Positions 35,351-44,185 of a stretch of 64,000 bases of DNA are shown in pieces. The notes under the pieces are model-generated. The model saw nothing but the letters and a program-made list of their open reading frames with translations. It had not been told where the DNA came from and did not search any database. Made by a program: the position numbers and the translations under genes. Source of the DNA: Hyphomicrobiales bacterium (lineage in GTDB: Bacteria; Pseudomonadota; Alphaproteobacteria; Rhizobiales; Xanthobacteraceae); NCBI GenBank assembly GCA_017305555.1, contig JAFKKM010000011.1, positions 44,944 through 108,943 on the forward strand, in the 5' to 3' direction. The number at the start of each line of letters is the position of its first letter. The first letter of the stretch is position 1.

Positions 35351-36346
35351 TCAGCTCGTCCACTTATGGTAGATGTCGTCGCCGGGCAGTTCGCTGAGGA
35401 AGCCAACTTCTTTGAAGCCGCGGAACATTGCGTCAACATTGGCCTTCTGCGCTATCGCCGGTTGAACGTCGAACTTGGTGATGCCGCGTGTACGGCTAAG
35501 CTTGAGCGCTTCGCGCGAAACGTGGGTGAACTCTGAGATCAATTTGTCGGCCTCATCCGGACTCTGGTTGTAGAACTGAGCCGCCTCCTGCCACATCTTC
35601 ATTGTCGCTGCGGCACGCTTCGGATCAGCATCCACCCAATCCTTATGGCCGTAAGCGCCGAGATACCACACTGGCGCGTCGTGCTTCATCTTGAGATGGT
35701 TGCGAATGCCATCGTTCATGTTGCCGACGACATGATAGCCTTGCGTCAACATGCTCGACAACGCCGGATCGAACAGTAGCCCGGCATCCGCCTTGTCGGC
35801 CAACAACTGCGTCTGCACCGCCACGGGCGGCGAGTTGATGACATTGAGGTTCTTGCGCGGGTCAAGCCCATTCTCCTTCAGGAACAGAACCGCCATGCCG
35901 TAGAAGCCGGAACTCGTTGTTGCGGCCACGGTCTTGCCTTCCAGATCCTTGGCCTTCGTGACAGCCGGGTCCTTGGACACGAATGCGTGGTTGGCCGTGG
36001 AAATAGTGAACAGCAGTTTCAGCGGCACTCCTCGAACGTAGAAGTTAGCGCAGTTATAGATTGCACCGAAGATATGGCTGGTGCGTCCGGCAGCGAGATC
36101 CGAGTACAGCGTCGAAGGATCGCTATAGAGGTTGATATCGAAATCGAGTCCGTTCTTCTTATCGAGCTCCAGCTTGCGGATGATCGGCACCAGAAACGAG
36201 CCGTTTGACGGCGGTGCAAGACCGCCGGCTCCCGAGCGGTTGATCTGCGCGGCGGCCTGCTCCGGCCGGATCAGGCCGCTTGCGAACGCTGCACCAAGGC
36301 CGAGCATGCCGGTAAATGTCCTGCGGGACCAGTGACTGACGGGCAT
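35351..36346 (-). CDS. ABC transporter substrate-binding protein, NitT/TauT type, Tat signal
   Basis: Periplasmic binding protein (331 residues) of the SsuA/TauA/THI5-like fold. A twin-arginine signal (SHWSRRTFTGMLGLGAAFAS) suggests export in the folded state. Downstream blocks include VSKDPAVTKAKDLEGKTVAA and GFYGMAVLFLKENGLDPRK, typical of the family. The ATG at 36346 has GAGGAGAG upstream. The ligand is unknown; the neighbouring flavin monooxygenase and cupin suggest an aromatic or other organic acid. Confidence 0.9.
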   Translation of the reverse strand: MPVSHWSRRTFTGMLGLGAAFASGLIRPEQAAAQINRSGAGGLAPPSNGSFLVPIIRKLELDKKNGLDFDINLYSDPSTLYSDLAAGRTSHIFGAIYNCANFYVRGVPLKLLFTISTANHAFVSKDPAVTKAKDLEGKTVAATTSSGFYGMAVLFLKENGLDPRKNLNVINSPPVAVQTQLLADKADAGLLFDPALSSMLTQGYHVVGNMNDGIRNHLKMKHDAPVWYLGAYGHKDWVDADPKRAAATMKMWQEAAQFYNQSPDEADKLISEFTHVSREALKLSRTRGITKFDVQPAIAQKANVDAMFRGFKEVGFLSELPGDDIYHKWTS

Positions 36347-36498
36347 CGATAACTCTCCTCGCATCTCTTCTGACTTTTCAGATAGTCGGTGGTTCGGAAC
36401 CCAGGCAACGCGATATGGTGATCAGTCCATGACGCCGATTTGATCGTGATGTTACTCTGCTCGGCAAATCGTACATCATGGCAATCTCCCTGTTGTGC

Positions 36499-37707
36499 TC
36501 AGGCGGCATGCAGTGCGGCAGCGCGATCCAGCGAGTCCAGCATCGCGATCCGGCGCAATAGCTGTCGTCCCTTCTCGCTATCCGCCGCGGCCGCGCGGAT
36601 TTCATCGCGGAACCGGGCGCGGTCAGCCTCGTCTTTCGCTTCGAGGTTGCGCTTGTTGCGAATGGTATCACCTTGGATCGCTTGCATCGTCACGGTGCGG
36701 CGCTGCACGTCATAGTCAGCAAGCAAGCGCATATCGGCCTTGCCGTTGATCACTGGTCCGAGCTTGGCCGTGAGATTCAAGGCATCGTGGATACCGCCAT
36801 TCATGCCCATCCCGCCGAGGGGATTATTAATGTGCGCCGCGTCGCCGACCAGAAAGGCGCGCCCATTCTGAAAGGACGACGCGACGCGCTGATGGACGCG
36901 ATACAACGTCGTGTGCTGGATGGCGGCGTCGATCTCGGGCGGCACCACGCGGCGAATCGAGTCCTGCACGTAACCATCCGACAGCGCATCCGCATCGCTC
37001 ATCTCAGTGGGCACCGGCATCATGACGCGCCAGGCGCCGACAATCCGCAACAGGAAATACCAGCGTTCCGGATCGGCGACATAGCTTACCGACGACACGC
37101 CAGGACGCAGCGCGGTGAAATCAACCGGCGTGGTCATAACGAGAAACCGCTCCGGCCAGGTAAAGCCCTCGAATGGGACATCCTGCGCACGGCGGACGAT
37201 ACTGTTGGCACCATCGGCGCCGATCAGCCACGAACAATTGAAGCTGACCTCATGCCCTGCCTGCAAGGCTGTGAGCGTCACACCTTCGGCAGTCTGCGCA
37301 ATCCCAGTGACCTCGCAACCAAATTCAATGGCGAACAGCGGATGGCTGCGCAGCGTTTCGAGGGCAATTCGCGTCAGTTTGAATTGCTCGGCCTGAAGGC
37401 GATACGGATGACGCGTCAGATCGGAAATGGCAGCAAAGTTGAAGGTCCCCAACAGTCCGTCCGCGGTGGAACTGTACTGCACCGTCGGCGCCTTGAGTCC
37501 TTGCGCGATCAACGCTTCTGCAAAACCGAGATCGTGCAGCATGTCGAGGGTCGGCGGATGGAATGTCGAGGCACGGGACTCCTTGCTAAGATCGACGCTC
37601 TTCTCCAGCACCAGCACCGGAATTCCCTGCTGCACCAAGCTTGCCGCAGCAACCATACCGACGGGACCTGCGCCCACGACGATCACCGGATGCATTGTAC
37701 CGTTCAT
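36499..37707 (-). CDS. FAD-dependent monooxygenase (aromatic hydroxylase type)
   Basis: A class A flavoprotein hydroxylase of 402 residues. The N-terminal dinucleotide motif VVGAGPVGMVAA, the middle LIGADGANSIVRR (DG motif) and VGDAAHINNPLGGMGMN (GD motif) are all intact. It resembles 3-(3-hydroxyphenyl)propionate and phenol hydroxylase-like enzymes but lacks the C-terminal thioredoxin-like domain. It follows the cupin gene by 101 bp and precedes the binding-protein gene by 152 bp, so the five minus-strand genes may form one LysR-controlled unit. Confidence 0.9.
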   Translation of the reverse strand: MNGTMHPVIVVGAGPVGMVAAASLVQQGIPVLVLEKSVDLSKESRASTFHPPTLDMLHDLGFAEALIAQGLKAPTVQYSSTADGLLGTFNFAAISDLTRHPYRLQAEQFKLTRIALETLRSHPLFAIEFGCEVTGIAQTAEGVTLTALQAGHEVSFNCSWLIGADGANSIVRRAQDVPFEGFTWPERFLVMTTPVDFTALRPGVSSVSYVADPERWYFLLRIVGAWRVMMPVPTEMSDADALSDGYVQDSIRRVVPPEIDAAIQHTTLYRVHQRVASSFQNGRAFLVGDAAHINNPLGGMGMNGGIHDALNLTAKLGPVINGKADMRLLADYDVQRRTVTMQAIQGDTIRNKRNLEAKDEADRARFRDEIRAAAADSEKGRQLLRRIAMLDSLDRAAALHAA

Positions 37708-37808
37708 ATCAAACCTCAACTTCAGACATCTAGAACTCGAACGAATGCCTCTTCACGCGGTGGCCGCTATAATCAATCTGTGCCGACGCGCGGAGAATGA
37801 CGACCCAA

Positions 37809-38195
37809 TCAGGCAGGGTCGTAATAATGGATCTCAAGCAGCAAGCAGCCGCCATTCGATTTGAACGGCCCGTGCCAGGCGCCAGGCGGGCGCACTGCGT
37901 AGGTGTAGCCGGAGAACGGCGTGCCGCCCTCACCATTGACGTTATTGCCGACCGTCAAGTCGCCGGAGACGAGAAAGACCTCTTCCCAGAAATCATGAAC
38001 GATCGCCTGCGTGGTGAACAGCCCCGGCGGGAACTTGAGCAGGCGCGTGCGGCTGCCACGCTTATTGATTGTGTCGAGCGAACCAGAGAGGATTTTCTCC
38101 AGAGCACCGGACTTCGGATCGTATCCGTCCGGAAGCTGCCAGCCGCCAGTCATGTCCAGAGCATGAAATTCATGATGCAGTTTATTGACGGCCAC
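37809..38195 (-). CDS. Cupin-domain protein
   Basis: A 128-residue single-domain cupin. The beta-barrel motifs RLLKFPPGLFTTQAIVHDF with WEEVFLVSGDLTVG, and YAVRPPGAWHGPFKSNGGCL, contain candidate metal ligands (His in IVHDFWEE and in AWHGPF). The GTG at 38195 is chosen because GAGAGGA lies 6-12 bases upstream and the conserved region starts soon after. It is divergent from the LysR gene. The role is unknown; similar cupins act as small dioxygenases, isomerases or sensors. Confidence 0.72.
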   Translation of the reverse strand: MAVNKLHHEFHALDMTGGWQLPDGYDPKSGALEKILSGSLDTINKRGSRTRLLKFPPGLFTTQAIVHDFWEEVFLVSGDLTVGNNVNGEGGTPFSGYTYAVRPPGAWHGPFKSNGGCLLLEIHYYDPA

Positions 38196-38302
38196 GTCGA
38201 TCCTCTCGTGAATAAGCGGGGTACAGCGCATCACATCAACGACAACGCTGCAGTTTTCGTGGCGTACCCGAGAGAGAACGTCGAATTGCGACACCCCCTC
38301 GC

Positions 38303-38329
38303 CGCCGGCAAAAACCGTGTTTGCCGGCG
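38303..38329. promoter_or_regulatory. Perfect 10-bp inverted repeat in the LysR/cupin divergent gap
   Basis: CGCCGGCAAA (38303-38312) and TTTGCCGGCG (38320-38329) are separated by 7 bases. The site lies about 110 bp from the cupin start and 90 bp from the LysR start, where a LysR-type autoregulatory box would be expected. A hairpin role in RNA is the alternative. Confidence 0.5.
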
Positions 38330-38420
38330 TCCGACAGCGCCCCCTTTTTACCTTGGGTAACCGGGGCTTATTTTGAGTAACTTGTAGGCGCCGTCGCAAA
38401 CGATATATTCTGGAGACATC

Positions 38421-39389
38421 TTGAGTTTTTGGAATGATCTCGTGCGACGCAAATTGCCCAGCATCGCGGCATTGACAGCATTCAACGCCGCCGCCCGCCA
38501 TCTCAGCATCACCCGCGCCGCCGACGAATTGGCACTCACCGAAAGCGCAGTCTCCCGGCAGATATCACAGCTCGAAGATCAACTCGGCGTCCGACTGTTC
38601 CATCGCATCAAGAAACGCATCACACTGACCCGCGCCGGCGCAGCTTACCGCACCCGGGTGGTGCAGATGATCGAGCGCATCGAACGCGACACTCAAGAAG
38701 TCATGGGCTATGAGGCTGATGGCTCGATGCTCGAAGTGGCGTCGCTGCCGACGGTCGGCGCGGAGTGGCTGATCCCACGTCTACCCGACTTCTATTCGCG
38801 CCAGGCCGGCGTCACCGTGCATGTCAGCGCGCGCAACAAGCGCTTCTTCTTCAGCGAGAGCGCGCTGGACGGCGCGCTCTACTTTGGCCAACCGGATTGG
38901 CCAGGCGCCCGCGCCGACTATCTGTTCGATGAGGTGCTGTTCCCGATGGGCAGTCCGGCGTTGCTCGGCCGGCAGACACGGCTTGCACCGGAAATGATCG
39001 CGCGCCATCGGCTGCTGCATCTGGTGACACGGCCCGAGGCGTGGCGAAGCTGGTGCCTTGCCGCCGAGATCAGCAACGTTAACGTGATGCGGGGCCCGCG
39101 CTTCGACATACAAGCGACGTTGATAAGTGCCGCCTGCTCCGGCCTCGGCGTCGCGTTGCTGCCGCGCTTCCTCGTCGCCAACCAAATCCGCTCCGGTCAG
39201 CTCAAGGTGTTGTCGAACTTATCGATGCAGAGCGAGGGCTCTTACTACTTCGCCTATCCGGAGGAGAAGACCGGTGATGCATTGCTAACTACATTTCGAG
39301 CCTGGTTGCAGACCCAGGCCGTCTCCTTCCGCCAGCGCGACGCAACCCTACACAACAGCCGAACGACACCGCGGCGTGAGGAACGTTAG
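38421..39389 (+). CDS. LysR-family transcriptional regulator (GcvA-like)
   Basis: A 322-residue LysR regulator starting at TTG with GGAG 7 bases upstream. The helix-turn-helix (LPSIAALTAFNAAARHLSIT, then RAADELALTESAVSRQISQL) is typical of the GcvA-like subgroup, followed by an effector-binding domain (about residues 95-300). It is divergent from the cupin-flavin monooxygenase-transporter genes and most likely controls them. The C-terminal 20 residues are polar and unconserved in appearance. Confidence 0.92.
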   Translation: MSFWNDLVRRKLPSIAALTAFNAAARHLSITRAADELALTESAVSRQISQLEDQLGVRLFHRIKKRITLTRAGAAYRTRVVQMIERIERDTQEVMGYEADGSMLEVASLPTVGAEWLIPRLPDFYSRQAGVTVHVSARNKRFFFSESALDGALYFGQPDWPGARADYLFDEVLFPMGSPALLGRQTRLAPEMIARHRLLHLVTRPEAWRSWCLAAEISNVNVMRGPRFDIQATLISAACSGLGVALLPRFLVANQIRSGQLKVLSNLSMQSEGSYYFAYPEEKTGDALLTTFRAWLQTQAVSFRQRDATLHNSRTTPRREER

Positions 39390-39499
39390 TCCAGATACAA
39401 CGGAATGCCGACATGCTCATACAAGTAAGCCAAGATGTGGCATGCTTGGTGAAAGTTGCCACGGGAAACACGTAGCAGTGAGCAGATCATTGCCGCCAC

Positions 39500-39904
39500 A
39501 CGACTTCAACCTGCTCGACAATACCCCGATTTTCCGGACCAAGGGTTTTAAGCCAAAGAGCAAGGGTGGTCGTCCTCGTCTACCTGTGCCCCACACCAAG
39601 AATTCCTTGATTGACGATTTCGCCGACCTTCAGCGAACGGTATTTGGCCAGGACGAGAAGTGTCGTTTGATGGATATGCGCCGCACAGGCGCCGTCAAGG
39701 CGAACGCCGGCGGGGCATCCGTCGAGGCTATCCCGCGAAAATGGCGAACAGCATCGACCAGAACCGAAAGCTGCAAAAACCTACATGCCAGGAAACATCA
39801 AAGCCCTACGTGCGGCCGATGAAGCTCGGAAGGTCGGCCGGAGGCGGCTCGCCTCGGAACAGAACGAGTTCAAAAAGTTGAAACTCGGGCGAGAAACAAG
39901 TTGA
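39500..39904 (+). pseudogene. Decayed tyrosine recombinase (phage integrase) C-terminus next to tRNA-Asp
   Basis: Three frames together reconstruct the end of an integrase: TKNSLIDDFADLQRTVFG and LMDMRRTGAVKANAGGAS in one frame, KMANSIDQNRKLQ in the next, then TYMPGNIKALRAADEARKVG in a third, ending at TGA 39902-39904. The RR in MDMRRTGA and the Tyr of TYMP fit catalytic positions of the family. One-base deletions are implied near 39732 and in the A-run at 39775-39779. The N-terminal half is absent. The fragment lies 40 bp from the 3' end of tRNA-Asp, the usual integration point, so it marks an old genomic island or prophage. The flanks (39390-39500) contain nothing else recognisable. Confidence 0.78.
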
Positions 39905-39943
39905 AACTCGACCGACTGCATATTGCTAAGCCATTGAAAACAA

Positions 39944-40020
39944 TGGCGCGAGAGACGGGGCTCGAACCCGCGACCTCCGGCGTGACAGGCCGGCACTCTA
40001 ACCAACTGAGCTACTCCCGC
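39944..40020 (-). tRNA. tRNA-Asp (anticodon GTC)
   Basis: A complete 77-nt cloverleaf with encoded CCA. The acceptor stem GCGGGAG pairs with CTCTCGC, the D-arm is GCTCAGTTGGTTAGAGT, the anticodon stem-loop CCGGCCTGTCACGCCGG displays GTC (Asp), and the T-arm is CGCGGGTTCGAGCCCCG. The 3' end faces the integrase remnant. Confidence 0.97.
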
Positions 40021-40058
40021 ATGGATCGTTGCCGATCCAGTCGTGTCGTGGAGCTGGG

Positions 40059-40086
40059 ACTTAAAGGGGCGTCCACCGCAAGTCAA
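40059..40086 (-). promoter_or_regulatory. Promoter of tRNA-Asp
   Basis: On the minus strand TTGACT (40086-40081) is followed after 16 bases by TTAAGT (40064-40059), about 40 bp before the mature tRNA 5' end. Confidence 0.55.
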
Positions 40087-40257
40087 GCTCGTTTGAAAAG
40101 CATCGGGGAAAAGCCTTTGGGAATCGGCCATTTCGCCGGCGCCAGCACGAAAACCCGGCGTTTTACCGGGAAAACAACATAGTCAGCGCCCCCCCGAATC
40201 AACTAATGCCTGATACGTCTTTGTTTCTTGCATTCGAACAACGAGGAGGGCCTGGAA

Positions 40258-40557
40258 ATGGCGAAGAAAGCAGCGACCCCGACCACCATCACGCTCAAGC
40301 ATCTGGCTGCCGCGCTGGCCGAAGAACACGAGTTGTCGAAGAAGCAGGCCGAAGCGATTCTCGGCGATCTCGTCACCCGCGTCACCAAGCACCTGAAGAA
40401 GGGCGAGCGCGTCCGTATCGTCGGCCTCGGCATTCTCCAGGTTCGCAAGCGCGCCGCCCGCACCGGCCGTAACCCCGCCACCGGCGAAACCATCCAGATC
40501 AAGGCCAGCAAGAAGGTCGCCTTCCGCGCCGCCAAGGAACTCAAGGAAGCGATCTGA
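40258..40557 (+). CDS. HU family DNA-binding protein
   Basis: A 99-residue histone-like nucleoid protein. The HU/IHF signature runs from TLKHLAAALAEEHELSKKQA through GERVRIVGLGILQVRKRAAR to the DNA-binding arm ARTGRNPATGETIQIKASKK. The ATG at 40258 lies 8 bases after an AGGAGGG ribosome-binding site. The N-terminus MAKKAATPTTI is slightly longer and more basic than in E. coli HU. It is a single-gene unit followed by a strong terminator. Confidence 0.95.
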   Translation: MAKKAATPTTITLKHLAAALAEEHELSKKQAEAILGDLVTRVTKHLKKGERVRIVGLGILQVRKRAARTGRNPATGETIQIKASKKVAFRAAKELKEAI

Positions 40558-40624
40558 TTACAACCCGGGATCGTCCGCAGGGCCGCGGCCTTGCTTGCGT
40601 TCCACGACAGAATTTGCGTTCTGT

Positions 40625-40673
40625 AACGTCATCCCGGGCCGCCGCCATGCGGCCGCCCGGGGTGACGTTTTCA
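40625..40673 (+). terminator. Intrinsic terminator after the HU gene
   Basis: A 15-bp stem, AACGTCATCCCGGGC (40625-40639) with GCCCGGGGTGACGTT (40655-40669, one G-T pair), is followed by a T-rich run. Its sequence is also of the dispersed GTCATCCCGGG palindrome type. Confidence 0.7.
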
Positions 40674-40701
40674 TTTTGAGGCGCCTTCTTCGAAGGACGC
40701 C

Positions 40702-41973
40702 GTGTCGAAGGATCCCGCCGTGACTTCTTCCCTGAAATTCGATCATGACGTCACCGCGCGCTTTCTTCGTTACGTGGTGATCGACACACAGTCCGATCCC
40801 GCCTCGCCCACCTGCCCCTCCACCGAGAAGCAGAAAAACCTCGGCAACCTGCTGGCACGTGAATTGCGCGAACTCGGCGTTACCGATGCGCATCTCGACG
40901 AACACGGCTACGTCTACGGCACGATCCTCGCCAACACCGACAAGACGGTGCCGGTCATCTGCTTCTGCTCGCACATGGATACCTCGCCGGATTGCTCGGG
41001 CGAAAACGTCAAACCGCAGATCGTGCGGAGCTATCAGGGCGGCGACATCGTGCTGCCGGGCGATCCGGCGCAGGTGATCCGCGTGCGTGACAATCCGGCG
41101 CTGGCCGACCAGATCGGCAACGACATCGTCACCTCCGACGGCACCACGCTGCTCGGCGCCGACAACAAGGCCGGCGTCGCCGAAATCATGGACGCAACGC
41201 GTTTCCTGCTCGCGCATCCGGAGATCAAGCACGGCACCATCAAGATCCTGTTCACGCCGGACGAAGAGATCGGCCGCGGCGTTGACAAGGTCGATATCAA
41301 GAAACTCGGCGCCGATTTCGGTTACACCATCGACGGCGAAACCGCCGGGCATCTGGAGGACGAAACCTTTTCCGCCGATGGCGCAACCGTCACCATCACC
41401 GGCGTCAGCGTTCACCCCGGCTTCGCCAAGGGCAAGATGGAGCACGCCATCAAGATCGCATCGCGCATCGTCGAACGATTGCCGAAGGATACCTGCTCGC
41501 CCGAAACAACAGAAGATCGCGAAGGGTTCCTGCATCCGGTCAGCATCAACGGCGCGCTCGAACAGGTGACGCTCGCTTTCATCGTGCGCGATTTCACCGA
41601 GCTGGGCTTGCACGAGAAGGAGGCGCTGCTGGAATCGATCGTGAAAGACGTGATGAAGGATTTTCCATACTCGACCTACAAGATCGACATCACGCCGCAG
41701 TATCGCAACATGAAGCAGGTGATCGACGCCCATCCGCAGGTGGTGGACCATGCGCTTGAGGCCATTCGTCGTGCGGGCCTGGAGCCTGTTCGCAGCAGCA
41801 TTCGCGGCGGTACCGACGGTTCGCGGCTGTCGTTCATGGGCCTGCCCTGCCCCAACATCTTCGCCGGCGAACACGCCTTCCACTCGCGCACCGAATGGGT
41901 CAGCGTGCAGGACATGGAGAAAGCGGCCGAGACCATCGTGCATCTGGCGATGATCTGGGAAGAGCGGGCGTAA
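40702..41973 (+). CDS. pepT: Peptidase T (tripeptidase, M20 family)
   Basis: A cytoplasmic zinc aminotripeptidase of 423 residues. The M20 motifs are complete: CSHMDTSPDCSGENVKP (first metal His/Asp), LLGADNKAGVAEIM (bridging Asp), FTPDEEIGRGVDKV (catalytic Glu) and HSRTEWVSVQDM (last metal His). The GTG at 40702 is the likely start; another GTG at 40720 is possible. It stands alone, flanked by a terminator on the left and a convergent gene on the right. Confidence 0.95.
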   Translation: MSKDPAVTSSLKFDHDVTARFLRYVVIDTQSDPASPTCPSTEKQKNLGNLLARELRELGVTDAHLDEHGYVYGTILANTDKTVPVICFCSHMDTSPDCSGENVKPQIVRSYQGGDIVLPGDPAQVIRVRDNPALADQIGNDIVTSDGTTLLGADNKAGVAEIMDATRFLLAHPEIKHGTIKILFTPDEEIGRGVDKVDIKKLGADFGYTIDGETAGHLEDETFSADGATVTITGVSVHPGFAKGKMEHAIKIASRIVERLPKDTCSPETTEDREGFLHPVSINGALEQVTLAFIVRDFTELGLHEKEALLESIVKDVMKDFPYSTYKIDITPQYRNMKQVIDAHPQVVDHALEAIRRAGLEPVRSSIRGGTDGSRLSFMGLPCPNIFAGEHAFHSRTEWVSVQDMEKAAETIVHLAMIWEERA

Positions 41974-42039
41974 GTTTTACAGCGAAGAAATTTTCACCCT
42001 CCGAACGACATAATCCTCGCCGTCTGGCGCATCCATTTC

Positions 42040-42070
42040 CGTCATGGCCGGATTTATTCCGGCCATGACG
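42040..42070. terminator. Hairpin between convergent pepT and dehydratase genes (repeat-type)
   Basis: CGTCATGGCCGGA (42040-42052) and TCCGGCCATGACG (42058-42070) form a perfect 13-bp stem with a 5-base loop. It can act as a bidirectional terminator, and the same CCGGCCATGACG unit occurs at 6592-6603, so it is a dispersed palindromic element. Confidence 0.65.
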
Positions 42071-42109
42071 AAGCGGAATCGCTCCCCGCAATGACGGCGA
42101 ACGTCAAAA

Positions 42110-43816
42110 CTACCGCTTCCCCTCGCCGCGCATGAAATCGAAATCGCAGCCGTCGTCAGCCTGCGTGATCGTGTCGTGGAATAGCCGCGCGTAGCCGCGT
42201 GCGGCCCATTCGGGCCGCCCTGTTTCTACGACGGCCGCGCGGCGACGTTGGAGCTCGGCATCGTCCACCAGCAGATCGATACGGCGCCCTGCAACGTCGA
42301 GACGGATTTGGTCGCCGGTTCGCACCAGCGCCAGCGGGCCGCCCACCGCCGATTCCGGCGTGATGTGCAAGACGATAGTCCCGAACGCCGTGCCGCTCAT
42401 CCGCGCGTCGGATATCCGCACCATGTCTTTCACACCGGTGCGCGCGAGCTTCATCGGGATCGGCAGATAACCCGCTTCCGGCATGCCCGGCGCGCCTTTC
42501 GGCCCGGCGTTCCGCAACACCAACACGTCATCGGCCCTGACATCGAGCGCGGGATCGTCGATCCGCAACGTCATGTCCTCGACCGACTCGAACACCACGG
42601 CACGGCCGGTATGCCGCAACAACCGCTCGCTCGCGGCCGAATGTTTGATGACTGCACCACGCGGCGCGAGATTGCCGCGCAGCACCGCCATCGCACCTTC
42701 CGGCTTGATCGGATCAGCGCGCGGACGGATCGCATCCTGCCCCGGCACCTCTTCCGCATTGGCGACGACATCGCGTAGCGTCGCACCGGTGACCGTCTTG
42801 GCATCGAGGTCGATCAGGCCGCCGAGTTGCTTCATCAGTTTCGGCACGCCGCCGGCGTGATGGAAGTGCTCCATATAGTGTGCGCCGGACGGCTTGAGAT
42901 CGACCAGCACCGGCACCTCGCGGCCAAGCGCATCGAACGCGTCGAGATCGATGCGGTGCGATGTGCGGCCCGCGATCGCGGTGAGATGCACCAGCCCGTT
43001 GGTCGAGCCGCCGATCGCCTGCAACACCACCTGCGCGTTGCGGAACGAGGCCGGCGTCAGCAGTTCGCTCGGCCTCGGTCCCTTGTGCTTCGCCATCTCC
43101 GCCGCACACTTGCCACTCGCCTCAGCCGAACGCACCCGTTCGGCATGCGGCGCGGGGATCGTCGCGCTCATCGGCAGCGACAGCCCCAGTGCCTCAGTGA
43201 CGCAGGCCATGGTGCTGGCGGTGCCCATCACCATGCAGGTGCCGACCGACGGCGCGAGACGGCCGTTCACCGCTTCGATCTCGGCATCGTCGATTTCGCC
43301 GGCGCGATACTTCGCCCACAGCCGTCGACAATCGGTGCAGGCGCCCAGTACCTCGCCCTTGTGATGACCGACCACCATCGGCCCTACCGGAATGACCACC
43401 GTGGGCAGGTCGGCGCTCACCGCCGCCATGATCTGCGCCGGCAAGGTCTTGTCGCAGCCGCCGATCACGATCACCGCGTCCATCGGCTGGGCGCGGATCA
43501 TCTCCTCGGTATCCATCGCCATCAGGTTGCGCAGATACATCGAGGTCGGATGCGAGAAACTTTCCGCGATGGAGATGGTCGGGAATACCATCGGCATCGC
43601 GCCGGCCAGCATCACGCCACGCTTCGCCGCCTCGATCAGCGCCGGCACATTGCCGTGGCAGGGATTGTAGTCGCTATAGGTGTTGGTGATGCCGACAATG
43701 GGCCGATCCAGCGCGTCGTCGGAATAGCCTGCCGCCTTGATGAAGGCCTTGCGGAGAAACAGCGAGAATCCGGCGTCGCCGTAGCTGGTCAATCCTTTGC
43801 GAAGCCCGTCCGCCAT
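42110..43816 (-). CDS. IlvD/Edd family dehydratase (sugar-acid or dihydroxy-acid dehydratase)
   Basis: Fe-S-dependent dehydratase of 568 residues. Family motifs are TYSDYNPCHGNVPALIEAAK, VIVIGGCDKTLPAQIMAA and PSVGTCMVMGTASTMACVTE, whose Cys residues fit cluster ligands. The C-terminal VKDMVRISDARMSGTAFGTI block is also conserved. The sequence type (VGHHKGEVLGACTDCRRLW) is nearer to the L-arabinonate/sugar-acid dehydratase branch than to biosynthetic IlvD, so it probably converts an aldonate to a 2-keto-3-deoxy acid. It is monocistronic; no sugar genes are adjacent. Confidence 0.88.
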   Translation of the reverse strand: MADGLRKGLTSYGDAGFSLFLRKAFIKAAGYSDDALDRPIVGITNTYSDYNPCHGNVPALIEAAKRGVMLAGAMPMVFPTISIAESFSHPTSMYLRNLMAMDTEEMIRAQPMDAVIVIGGCDKTLPAQIMAAVSADLPTVVIPVGPMVVGHHKGEVLGACTDCRRLWAKYRAGEIDDAEIEAVNGRLAPSVGTCMVMGTASTMACVTEALGLSLPMSATIPAPHAERVRSAEASGKCAAEMAKHKGPRPSELLTPASFRNAQVVLQAIGGSTNGLVHLTAIAGRTSHRIDLDAFDALGREVPVLVDLKPSGAHYMEHFHHAGGVPKLMKQLGGLIDLDAKTVTGATLRDVVANAEEVPGQDAIRPRADPIKPEGAMAVLRGNLAPRGAVIKHSAASERLLRHTGRAVVFESVEDMTLRIDDPALDVRADDVLVLRNAGPKGAPGMPEAGYLPIPMKLARTGVKDMVRISDARMSGTAFGTIVLHITPESAVGGPLALVRTGDQIRLDVAGRRIDLLVDDAELQRRRAAVVETGRPEWAARGYARLFHDTITQADDGCDFDFMRGEGKR

Positions 43817-43851
43817 CCCGCGTCTCCTTCAAGACTGCTTGTTGTTGACGC

Positions 43852-43881
43852 AGTTAGGATGGCATTTGAAATCGTTGTCAA
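43852..43881 (-). promoter_or_regulatory. Promoter of the IlvD/Edd-family gene
   Basis: On the minus strand TTGACA (43881-43876) and CTAACT (43857-43852) are 18 bases apart, ahead of the ATG at 43816. GTTGAC and GTCAAC half-sites lie around it (43844-43849 and 43877-43882) and might be a regulator site. Confidence 0.4.
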
Positions 43882-43945
43882 CGGCCCCGCACGCTCGCAG
43901 GCAGAAAGCCATCGACCGGCTACGTCGGACAACCGTAAACGGCCG

Positions 43946-44185
43946 CTACTTTTTCGAATGCGCCTGGGTCGTTGCCCGCGCGATTCCCCACGGATCGTAT
44001 TTTTCTTTGGGCTCCGGGATTCGCTTTAGCGCTTCCTTGTAAGCCTTTTCGTCGACCTTCGGCTTCTCCACATCGCTTTTCTGCGCGCCGCGATGCCCGC
44101 GCTTCCCGCCGCCCATCTGGGCCAGCGCGGGTGTCGCCGCTGTCCAGAGCAACACCACGAGAACCGACATCAGAAGTCTGACCAT
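43946..44185 (-). CDS. Small secreted protein of unknown function
   Basis: A 79-residue protein. Residues 1-23 form a signal peptide (MVRLLMSVLVVLLWTAATPA, cut after ALA). The rest is basic and polar (MGGGKRGHRGAQKSD..., then EKYDPWGIARATTQ). I recognise no family. It lies on its own between the dehydratase and the caspase-like gene, in the same direction as both. Confidence 0.7.
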   Translation of the reverse strand: MVRLLMSVLVVLLWTAATPALAQMGGGKRGHRGAQKSDVEKPKVDEKAYKEALKRIPEPKEKYDPWGIARATTQAHSKK

